A DNA stretch of 64,000 nt from Alviniconcha marisindica (Eukaryota > Mollusca > Gastropoda > Provannidae). A program made the translations under genes and the position numbers. Under the pieces are notes generated by a model that was not told the origin of the DNA, made no database searches, and worked only from the letters and a program-made list of their open reading frames with translations. Below are positions 56,192 through 64,000 of this stretch, piece after piece. Location of the stretch: positions 53,501 to 117,500 of the forward strand of contig JABMCL010001339.1 in the NCBI GenBank assembly GCA_018857735.1, written 5' to 3'. Every line of letters begins with the position of its first letter. The stretch's first letter is position 1.

Positions 56192-56515
56192 TTCAGAAGA
56201 CAAACAAGAAGCTTTTCGGTCCAGGGAAGACAAAAATCAACGTCGTCGGTCAGTTCAAGCGACACTGACAACAGAACACACCGAAACGAAGCAGACTTTG
56301 TTTGTTGTTGGCAATCTTCAGGAGCCATTTCTGGGCAGACCAGCGATAGAAGCTCTCCATCTGTTTGAAAGAGTGAACACACTACAGTCTGAAGGCGGCT
56401 CTGACCAAAACGGTGTCAAGAATGAGATTCCAAATTTGTTCAAAGGTCTTGGAAAGCTGAAATCAATATACGAAATCCATTTTCTGTTGCAACTCCTCGT
56501 CGACTGCCGCTGCCA

Positions 56516-57120
56516 ATGAGACAGAAAGTGGAGGAAGAACTGAAACGTATGGAGGAGGAAGACGTCATACACCCCGTCAAAAACGCTACTGAGTGGTGCG
56601 CACCCATTGTGGTAGTGCCCAAGTCAAATAGCAAAGTAAGGATCTGCGTAGATCTCACAAACCTCAACGAGAACGTTCGACGTGAGAACTTCCCACTTCC
56701 CTCTACTGATCAACTTCTTGCTCAACTCTCGGGTGCCAAAGTGTTCAGCAAATTGGACTGCAACAGTGGATTTTATCAAATCCCACTGCATGAGTCTCAG
56801 GAACTGACTACATTCATCACGCCATTCAGGCGATACTGTTTGAAACGACTTCCTTTTGGAATCAGTTCCGGGCCTGAAGTCTTCCACAGGGAAATGACTC
56901 ACATCCTGTCCGGAGTGCCAGGAGTCATTGTCGACATTAATGACGTCATCATCAGTGGAAGAAGTCAGCAAGAACACGACGAGCGACTGCGATCAGTACT
57001 GGAAAGAATGCAAGCAGCAGGCTTCACACTCAATGAGAAGTGCGTCTTTTCAGCTGATACCCTCAGGTTTCTAGGCCACATCATTTCACAGGAGGGCATC
57101 AAAGTGGATCCGGCCAAGGT
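56516..57120 (+). pseudogene. Reverse transcriptase domain with mutated active site
   Basis: About 200 codons in frame: EEELKRMEEEDVIHPV, KVRICVDLTNLNENV, FSKLDCNSGFYQIPL (motif A Asp present), RLPFGISSGPEVFHREM (motif B), GVIVDINDVIISG, and LRFLGHIISQEGIKVDPAKV. Motif C should be (Y/H)MDD but reads DIND: codon 142 is AAT at 56939-56941, so the first catalytic Asp is Asn. The frame runs 24 codons past the deletion junction at ~57120. RNase H is gone. Confidence 0.88.
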
Positions 57121-57668
57121 TGAAGGCTATCTTCGCCCGTCAGGGAATACCAGAGGTCGTTGTTTCAGACAACGGCCCACAATTCAACTCTAGAGTCTTT
57201 GTAAGTTTCTCAGAAAACTACGGTTTCACCCATCTTACCAGCAGTTCTCTGCATCCCCAGGGAAACGGTGAAGCTGAGCGTGCCGTGCAGACGGTGAAGA
57301 AGCTGCTGGAGGATGCCGACGATCCCTACGTCGCTCTTTTGAACTACCGTGCCACGCCACTTCAACATGGGTCCAGCCCTGCCGAGCTGTTGATGGGCAG
57401 AAAACTGAGGACCAGGGTACCGACACTACCAACTCAACATGCTCCTGACGGGAAGGACATGAGCAAGTTCCAGGAAACTGATGCTCGCCTGAGACTGCGG
57501 CAAAAGGTCAACTATGATCGGCGTCATAAAGTCCGACCACTTCCCCGACTGACTGATGGACAACCAGTCTGGGTCAAGACTCCCGGAGACACCGAAGCTG
57601 TAGTGGTGGGACCATCGTCAACCACCTCCACTCGATCGTACAACGTCCGGACGGAGAGAGGCATCTAA
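57120..57668 (+). pseudogene. Integrase C-terminal two thirds
   Basis: The frame begins abruptly at KAIFARQGIPEVVVSDNGPQ (second catalytic Asp), continues FTHLTSSSLHPQGNGEAERA (catalytic Glu), LLNYRATPLQHGSSPAELLM and a GQPVWVKTPG C-terminal domain. The HHCC zinc finger and the first catalytic Asp are missing because the deletion joins RT sequence directly to this point. The frame after the junction differs from the RT frame by one base. Confidence 0.88.
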
Positions 57669-58105
57669 AGAAGGGACCGACATTATCTCCGTCGCAGAGA
57701 TCAACAATCTTCATCAGGCTACGATGGGGTACCCAAGCGAACATCCACCACCATACCGAGCCAGTCACAGCAAACGCCAACAAGGGGAGATCAGTGTGAC
57801 GACCAGTCTGATGTTCAGCCAGATGTCCAGCCCCAGGTGGCAAATCATGGATGTGCTCAACGAGCAACGGTCTACACCCGTTCAGGGCGCCGCGTCAAAT
57901 ACCCGAAAGACTTAATCTTTAAAACCTATATAAGACTGTTATCGCGAAAGGGCAAATGTCTTGACTGTATCACAAACTACACTTCATTTCAAAGCGGTGG
58001 TCGCGTTCGGTTTCGTTTTGAACACGGTCTTATTTCGGTTTAAAATTATTATCGTTTCTAGCTTAACTTTTGTTATATCTCAGTACCCTTACCCAGTACC
58101 CTTAC
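57669..58105 (+). other. 3' internal region of the LTR element
   Basis: Contains short frames (integrase tail TRSGRRVKYPKD, ~57860-57905) and ends in AGTACCCTTACCC direct repeats just before the 3' LTR. No clear polypurine tract is seen, which is unusual. Confidence 0.6.
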
Positions 58106-58285
58106 TGTAGTGTAATGTATTAATAATTATATTCGTGGGACATTTAATATGCATAAGCCTCGATCTGAGTCATTGGTGAACTGATCAATGAGAGGAGACT
58201 TGAAAAACGGCTGCCTAACAAAAAACATCAATAAACATCGCTTACAAACTTGAGTCCGGTTTACCTTGTGTTCGACAACACTACA
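58106..58285 (+). repeat. 3' LTR (180 bp)
   Basis: TGTAGTGTAATG ... CAACACTACA, followed at once by the AGCTG target duplication. It is the fuller of the two LTRs. Confidence 0.92.
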
Positions 58286-58657
58286 AGCTGGACTCTCGCG
58301 AAGAAGCTAGCCCAAGAGCAGGGAGGTGGTGCTGGGCTAGAGAGAGAGAGAGTTGGACTTCTTTTGCTTCAGTTTCCCAACGGCGGAGCTACGGACATTG
58401 TCTTTGTGATTGTTCTGCCTAGCAGTTGGGACAGCAATTGCGTGGTGCGGTGGTCGCTGCGCAATGCCGAAAACGGACACTGCCTTAACATCCTGTTGTT
58501 CTGGCGGCGGTCCATGGCAGCCTTGGTCTTCCGGGTTGGCGCCAGTTTCGAAGTTTCACTCTTCTGTCCCCCTTTTCCCACTCGTCCCCGTCCCTAACCG
58601 GCCTTCTCGCCTCCGTGGACGTTAAGCAGCAAAAACTCACTCACCCAGTCTCATTCA

Positions 58658-58880
58658 CTATAGTGAGGTACACATTGCACAATTAGGAGATTTATTCAAA
58701 GAAAGATATCAAATTATTCATAAAATAATCAGTTAAGTCGAAAAAACAAACAAACAAACAAAGAAAAGAAAAACAAAACAACAACTGTAAAACAACAAAA
58801 TGTAACGACGGGATACGCATTCCGTAAGTAGCTGCACCCCGTGGGGAGATCCCCTATTTTTAGACCACTACAGTGAGTCT
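58658..58880. repeat. Repeat 'A', right part of the interrupted copy
   Basis: Resumes the match to 1830-2093 (GGTACACATTGCACAA, ATACGCATTCCGTAAGTAGC). An AAACAAACAAAC run at 58744-58790 is specific to this copy. Confidence 0.75.
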
Positions 58881-58881
58881 T

Positions 58882-59060
58882 AAAGGAACTCTCCTTCGGC
58901 GGCTAAACTTCTCGTGAGTTCTTTGCCGTGTTTCAGTATGACATCATTGATGGGATACCGGAACTTCTCAGTTTTGTGTACATGTCACGTATAAATTATT
59001 TTTGTCAATGTTTAATTTTTAAATCTGGACAGTCTGTGTGAAATAGTTTAATTTTCCTAA
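58882..59060. repeat. Repeat 'R', right copy
   Basis: AAAGGAACTCTCCTTC ... GATACCGGAACTTCTCAG, TTTTGTGTACATGTCAC. Same orientation as 53971-54140 and 17314-17590. Some of the middle is missing. Confidence 0.6.
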
Positions 59061-59228
59061 CCTTTTCATGGGGAACAGCATAAAAACTCGGAAATAAATT
59101 GATATTGTTTGAAATTGCCGAGACGAACAATGAAATGATGTCTAGCGTTCTTTTGAACAGAAGACACTACTGTGACACTTTGAAGTTAAAAATTTAAATA
59201 AAAAGTTAATGAAAAGAGGGATGCAGAA

Positions 59229-59233
<5 letters not shown>

Positions 59234-59295
<62 letters not shown>
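59234..59295 (+). repeat. (CA)n microsatellite
   Basis: About 31 uninterrupted CA units. Confidence 0.97.
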
Positions 59296-59297
<2 letters not shown>

Positions 59298-59965
59298 AAA
59301 GAAGAAGAAGAAAAAGAAAGGACACAGTTTCTTCGTCTATGATTTTCCACATTAAAAGTACACTGTCCTAACGCAAACCATCACAGTGCCTCGCCACATT
59401 TCGATACTGTTTGTTTTAGACAATGCAAGAAGGCATTTCGGCACACATATGTTATTGATTTTGATCATGATAAGTAAAATTTCATTTCACGGTGATTTAA
59501 ATCAAGTATTTTTAAACCACATTTTGGAGTGTTCAGCTGTGTGAAAGAGGGCACCCTTACTTTACGGGCTGTAGCTTGGGTGCATCCCAACGGAGTTGTG
59601 ACGTGTTCAGCACACTCTGGGGAACACTTTGAGACTAGTCTAGCCTAGTACTGCGCGGGAGGGGGGAGGGGGGGGGGGGGGGTCAGGTTACCTCCGCACT
59701 GTTACAGAGAAAATGTCGAAATGTGTTCTGGTAATCTTTAAGCGATCTGATTTATAGAAACAGTCGTTGAAAGTCACAGTTATTCTATCAAACGGCTGGC
59801 AGAAAACTGCATTCTGCGCTAACTAGCCATAGAGACGGGGAACAAATAAACCGGGGGATGGGTGGGAGGGGGAACAAATGGCCGATATTACGCTAAGACT
59901 AATGTTCCTTTATCAGTGGAGCTCGGTGATCTTGTGAATTCAGTTACATTTTTTTACATTTACAG
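59296..59965. other. Intergenic or intronic, poly-G run
   Basis: A G-rich tract lies at 59657-59682. No upstream lectin exons could be recognised. The stretch ends in a TTTTTTACATTTACAG acceptor at 59950-59965. Confidence 0.4.
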
Positions 59966-60097
59966 TGGCCAAGTGAACCGCAACGTGGTTTTAGCTACTA
60001 CAGGGTCTGTCTGCTGGCCGGTCCAGCGCACCAACAACGATGGTACATCGATCATTACATCGACTCACATTTTTTATGTGAGCCTCAAAAGCATAAA
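59966..60097 (+). CDS. Candidate C-type-lectin-like terminal exon
   Basis: Between an ATTTACAG acceptor and a GTAAGT donor, one frame is open for exactly 44 codons (phase 0 to 0). It reads WPSEPQRGFSYYRVCLLAGP, AHQQRWYIDHYIDSHFLCEP, QKHK. The end resembles the last segment of a C-type lectin domain: W-x-EP, one Cys in the C-x-L position, then W-x-D and the final (F/Y)LCE. The cysteine expected after the W-x-D region is replaced by Tyr (TAC). No upstream half of the domain is found. It could be a real exon, a decaying one, or chance; the paired splice sites argue against chance. Confidence 0.35.
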
Positions 60098-60590
60098 GTA
60101 AGTGAGTGAAATCTATAGGTCGTCACCCATGTCTCATTAAGTCACGTTAAAGAGTGACCCAACTAGCTACCTATCAAATATTTACCGGGATACACGAAAA
60201 AGCCTTTATAAGTTTTTAAATTATGTTTTTAATCACATTTATGGAGTTGCCATCTCACTCTTTTGTTGTTGCGGCTGTTCAGGAACACCGACAAAACACT
60301 GGTCAAAATTCAGTATCTTGAAGGAGAAACAAGTTCTGCCCCACCCACCGCACAGCCCTGACTTAGCACCATGTGACTGTTGGCTGTTTGTTATTGTTGT
60401 TTTTACTTTGAAAACTGGCCTTGCAGAAAGAAAAAAAAGTTTTTGAGAACTCAAGACCTAGCAAGAGCGGTGGATTTACTACTTCATCTCATACTCAGTT
60501 TGGAGTACCACAACGGCTTCCAGAAATAGTTAGCTAAGGCGACTGCAACTATGAGCGGACAGCAACGGAGAGTACTTTAGAAATCCCTAA
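60098..60590. other. Intergenic, nothing recognised
   Basis: No coding or repeat signal seen beyond ordinary sequence. Confidence 0.4.
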
Positions 60591-60678
60591 AAATGTCATC
60601 GCTATAAATCATAGCGTCTCTTGTAGAAGCTTTGGGCTGCCTCTAGTATTTGGCAAACGTTTAGCGTCTCTAGCGTTC

Positions 60679-60730
<52 letters not shown>

Positions 60731-61169
60731 AACACCAACAACAATAATGAAACAACAACAACCAACCAACCACCCTACACGCACGCACGCAAGAACGCGC
60801 GCACGCACGCAGCGCGCACGCAGGCACGCACGCACACGCACACACAACAACAACATCCAAACAACAAGACAACAACACGCACGCACGCACAACAACAACA
60901 ACCAAACAACACGCACACACGCACGCACGCACGCACACAACAACAACAACCACCAAACAACAAGACAACAAAAACGAAGACGCGAAATTCGACCCAATAT
61001 TAAGGCTTACCAAGTAGTAGGAGTAGCACTCCAGTCGCGGGTACAATACTCTGTTGGTTCTTTTCTTTAGAAATCTCTGAAAATGTCATCGCTATAAATC
61101 ATAGCGTCTCTTGTAGAAGCTTTGGGCTGTCTCCAGTATTTGGCAAACGTTTAGCGTCTCTAGCGTGCT

Positions 61170-61230
<61 letters not shown>

Positions 61231-61560
61231 CAACAACAACAACAACAACAACAAAAACAAAAACAACAAACCAACCAACCTACACGCATGCACGCAAGAA
61301 CGCACGCACGCACGCACGCACAACAACCAAACAACGAGACAACAACACGCACGCACGCACGCACGCACAATAACAACAACCAAACAACACGCACGCACAA
61401 CAACAACAACAACAACAACAACCAAACAACAAGACAACAAAAACGAAGACGCGAAATTCGACCCAATATTAAGGCTTACCAAGTAATAGGAGTAGCACTC
61501 CAGATAGGTGATCGGGAGGTCGCGGGTACAATACTCTGTTGGTTCTTTTCTTCTGCTTCT
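60591..61560 (+). repeat. ~490-bp tandem duplication with embedded microsatellites
   Basis: Two units begin AAATGTCATCGCTATAAATC at 60591 and 61081. Each holds a CA microsatellite (60680-60729 and 61171-61228), CAA runs, ACGCACGCACGC arrays, and the end AACGAAGACGCGAAATTCG to TACAATACTCTGTTGG. Unit 2 has about 17 extra bases near 61504 (ATAGGTGATCGGGAGGT). Thr/His/Arg or Cys/Val-rich frames across it are artefacts. Confidence 0.92.
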
Positions 61561-62129
61561 TCTCTTAAAAAACAAAAAAACACTAAACTTTTGTTCTCTT
61601 CTTTTAATATTTATAATGCTATAAGTATAAGAACGAAGCATCCAGTGTAGGCGAAAATTCGAAGCAGCCAGTGTAGGCGAAAATTCGGATATTCCTTCCC
61701 TATTTCTCATCTCTTCATCAATATCATAAACGGTAATTACTTGCACGTGGCATCTCATGACTATCAGAAAGTGATCCAGCACAGACACACATCCACACAC
61801 TCACTCACTCACAGAATCGTTCTACTTTCTCTCGCTCAACTTCAAGCTCTCTTTGAACACAAATTCAAATGGAGAATGAAAGTTCCAAATATTACTGAAC
61901 CAAGAAAACGTAAGTCACAAGCATGTCAGACATTGTCATAAACAGACAAAAGATGGTGTTTGAAGGCACAAAGGTTCGAAAAGCCAATATAGCTAGGTAA
62001 ACTTTATCTGGTTGTCACATTCCCTGAGAATAAACGTACACAACATTTAAGTCAGCACAAAACCGTCCATGCGGGATACGAAAGACACGTGAAAAGACAG
62101 TTCACAACCGGTGTATCCATAGTGCAAAA
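61561..62129. other. Intergenic, nothing recognised
   Basis: A ~25-bp direct repeat (GTGTAGGCGAAAATTCG) occurs at 61645 and 61671. No coding signal. Confidence 0.5.
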
Positions 62130-63130
62130 TGGAATTGAAAAGCATGATGTTTAGCATACATGTACTATGATCCCATCTGAACATTTTCAGGTACAAAGAC
62201 ATCTTTGCACTGACCGCCTTTGGCTATAATTAGCAAGGCAATTAGGTCACATACACGTACTGACAGCATCACCAAAACTGCAGTTTAAAACTACATTTTT
62301 TGGTAATCAATATCAATTGCGATCTTTTACACAAGCAATTTTATACATGCTCCAGGAATACCTGTCTGATCCATTCACATACTTGGATACACAAAAATTA
62401 ATTTGTAATCCCAGGACTTTTAAAATCTGATACTCAAATTGTTCTGAAATTAAGGCATAAACTTCGGGCGGATACAATCTTACTCTGGGACTACTTTCGG
62501 CCTGGAATATACCCCTAATCTCAGGATACCTTTATCTGTTGTCTGCAACAGTGATTACTGTATTTAGGTCCTCTACGTAAACGTGTCCAGACAACTGATC
62601 CCCATTTAGCGAAGTTCTTATGGTCAAATTTCCAGGGTGCATACTGCAAAATGCACACATGTATGAGTCTATCTGAACATTTTTAAGTACATAGACATCT
62701 TGGCACTGACCCCATATGGCTATAATTAGCCATGTAATATGGTCACGCTGCATGTTCTGACGGCATCACCAAAACTGTGGTTTAAAACTCTTTGTTGTTG
62801 TTATCAACATCAATTGTGATCTTTCACACCAGCATTATTTTCCAGTACGGCCTGGTTGATCCATTTAGACACTTGGATGCCCTGGTGCTAATATTAAATC
62901 CACAATTAGGTCACACAAAACATTTTTTTTTTTTTAAATTCGGACAGAAGTCTGTGACAAAAATGGTTTTGAAAATTAAAGCATGAACTTTGCACAGGTA
63001 CAATGCTCCAATGAAAAGATTTTTTTTTTAATAGGCCTAAAAGATACCTCTAATATCTAAACACCTCTGTCTGTTGTCTGCAACGTCGGCTATTGTAGTT
63101 AGGTCACACAAGATGGGCATGACTGTGTCC
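62130..63130 (+). repeat. ~495-bp tandem duplication, diverged
   Basis: 62150-62620 and 62645-63120 align end to end. Shared blocks include CTGAACATTTT, GACATCTT(T/G)GCACTGACC, TGGCTATAATTAGC, CATCACCAAAACTG, TTTATCTGTTGTCTGCAAC-like and CAGACAACTGATC-like stretches. Non-coding. Confidence 0.85.
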
Positions 63131-63229
63131 ACATAACTGATTAAATCCGTTCATTTGCACTCTTTTTCGTGAGGGAAACAACTTTTTCAAAGCTTCAAAT
63201 TGACAGATAATGTAAACTGTCAGTTAGTT

Positions 63230-63620
63230 GTATACAGTATTTAAAACAATTACTTCATTAGGGGAGCTGCCCCTTTCCAGTCAAGAAAACCTGCTTAGTC
63301 GCATACGCACAGGGCTGTGCACAGCAAGCTGCCTTGAAAGCAATTGCATCTTCCTCTGCATACTTACTTGCAAGTACAGCGAACCCGTTCATAGCAAGAT
63401 TCCTAAGCTTGGGATAGGTAGTCCACAAAGGTGGCTACGCCTTCTCCTCTATTTCGGTTTTCACACAACAAATGCTCCACGGCAGAAGAAGCTGAGCGAG
63501 CTGAAAGTTAGACATCTCATAGTTGACATGGTCCAAAGCAAAACGCCAGGGCATACGTTTAGTCGGAAATTTCACGGATGGTAGTCACCACAACGAATTC
63601 AACGCACAAGCCGAAGGACA
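63230..63620 (-). pseudogene. 'HEEAD/TGCD' family relic, Cys-rich end, inverted
   Basis: On the minus strand (from 63620 down) it matches 42780-43150. The cysteine end is better kept here: ESCYERVRCTCK, a stop, then VCRGRCNCFQGSLLCTALCV. PPLWTTYPK, another family motif, appears just before it in a neighbouring frame. Frameshifts and stops make it non-functional. Confidence 0.72.
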
Positions 63621-63621
63621 C

Positions 63622-63862
63622 AGAGCTGGAAATCAAGAACAACAGCCCAGTATTTAAACTGCGGTTGTTCTTATTTTGCGAGGACAAGACATGCCCACCA
63701 GGTTACAGCTGTAGCGCGACATATTCTGCAGCAGAGTGCCTTCCTTTCTTATGTGCAGTTTGAGCCTGATCATGCTGTCAGCTCCGAACAGTGACAAACA
63801 CAGGATGGAGATTGAACAACCGCAGTTTAAATACTGGGCTGTTGTTTTTGATTTCCAGCTCT
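63622..63862. repeat. Inverted repeat around a re-inverted family fragment
   Basis: 49-bp arms (63622-63670 and 63814-63862; core CAGCCCAGTATTTAAACTG) flank a ~143-bp loop. The loop is in + orientation and matches 42630-42755 (CCACCAGGTTACAGCTGTAGC). The right arm codes for PQFKYWAVVFDFQLCL, a family motif. The left arm is its inverted copy joined to the minus-strand relic. Confidence 0.85.
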
Positions 63863-63877
63863 GTCTCCATCCCAGTG

Positions 63878-63953
63878 AGCCGGTTTGGCCTAGCGGTAAG
63901 GCGTTAGGCTGGTAAGCGGAAGGACCTCGGTTCGATACCGCTTCGGCTCTCCT
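63878..63953 (+). mobile_element. tRNA-like SINE head (or tRNA pseudogene)
   Basis: GAGCCGG at 63879 pairs with TCGGCTC at ~63944 as a full 7-bp acceptor stem. An A box TGGCCTAGCGGTAAGGCG and B box GGTTCGATACC are present. The anticodon arm does not form a proper 5-bp stem and the T stem pairs only partly, so it is not a working tRNA. The pattern fits a class-II (Leu/Ser-like) tRNA-derived SINE head, with its body continuing past the window edge. Confidence 0.5.
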
Positions 63954-64000
63954 TTCTCTTCAAAAACGTTGTGGTTTGTGGACACTGTCTTGTGACTTTG

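Larger units (their letters stand above)
54902..58285 (+). mobile_element. Ty3/gypsy-like LTR retrotransposon, internally deleted
   Basis: Two LTRs (54902-55058 and 58106-58285), both beginning TGTAGTGTAATG and ending ACACTACA, enclose gag-pol remnants in the order CCHC gag, protease, reverse transcriptase, integrase. A 5-bp target duplication AGCTG lies at 54897-54901 and 58286-58290. After the 5' LTR comes TGGTGTCAGAAGTG, a primer-binding-site-like sequence (TGG pairs with a tRNA CCA end). RNase H and the integrase N-terminus are deleted and several frames are broken, so it is not autonomous. Gag-pol order with RT before integrase excludes the Copia type. Confidence 0.93.
54856..58657. mobile_element. 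SINE-like insertion with 10-bp target duplication, carrying a nested LTR element
   Basis: GTCTCATTCA at 54856-54865 recurs at 58648-58657, exactly where repeat A is interrupted. Removing the LTR element (and one AGCTG) leaves a ~393-bp insert starting GAGTCCAGGCGAG and ending CGTGGACGTTAAGCAGC, then AAAAACTCACTCACCC, an ACTC-repeat tail. Its body is CpG-rich. No clear A/B box head is seen, so it could be a short LINE end instead of a SINE. Confidence 0.65.

Noticed and set aside
55436..56382. Long minus-strand frames (172 and 182 codons)
   Set aside because: They are antisense shadows of gag and the zinc-knuckle region of the LTR element.
63878..63953. Functional tRNA gene
   Set aside because: The acceptor stem and A/B boxes are good, but the anticodon arm does not pair and the T stem is imperfect, so a SINE head or tRNA pseudogene is more likely.

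Overview
The window is nuclear DNA of a marine invertebrate, most likely a mollusc and probably a gastropod. The reasons are long introns with intact GT/AG sites, very long CA/GT microsatellites, an LTR retrotransposon, three unrelated non-LTR retrotransposon groups, tRNA-headed SINEs, THAP and P2X7-tail-like exons, and many copies of an AAGGTCAAGGTCAC-containing repeat of a kind I associate with mollusc genomes. The taxon is an inference. There is no operon structure, and most of the window is introns, intergenic DNA and repeats.

Left half (1 to about 32.6 kb): one gene, TMEM39 (orthologue of vertebrate TMEM39A/B), on the + strand. Five consecutive exons (2632-2786, 3313-3652, 23644-23828, 26420-26540, 31779-32006) join in frame to 342 codons plus a stop. 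The first ~145 residues of a normal TMEM39 lie left of the window. The introns, one of ~20 kb, hold decayed CR1/Jockey-like and Rex1-like LINE fragments, SINEs, AGGTCA-type repeats, a 38-bp minisatellite, and a dead copy (20.57-21.69 kb) of an uncharacterised invertebrate gene family with HEEAD, DTD and HALTGCD motifs and a cysteine-rich tail.

Middle (33-39 kb): an L1/Tx1-like LINE relic containing an 83-bp-arm palindrome, then SINEs and microsatellites.

Right half (39-64 kb): visibly richer in CpG. It holds a candidate promoter and first coding exon (39.0-39.55 kb), a second and longer dead copy of the same uncharacterised family (41.5-43.1 kb), an inverted duplication of a P2X7-tail-like first exon with its promoter (43.8-44.2 and 45.4-45.8 kb), and a THAP exon behind an ETS/CRE promoter overlapping an antisense P2X7-tail-like exon (48.3-48.8 kb). 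It also has the best-preserved CR1/Jockey-like LINE (49.5-51.0 kb), two fold-back elements (53.04-53.23 and 53.60-53.90 kb), a three-layer nested insertion whose top layer is a Ty3/gypsy-like element with 5-bp target duplications (53.97-59.06 kb), a candidate C-type-lectin-like exon (59966-60097), two ~0.5-kb tandem duplications, and a rearranged third relic of the uncharacterised family next to a tRNA-like SINE head at the right edge.

The most notable window-scale pattern is CpG erosion that stops near the 3' end of TMEM39. Repeat copies inside the gene have lost CpGs that related copies outside keep, as expected from germline gene-body methylation.
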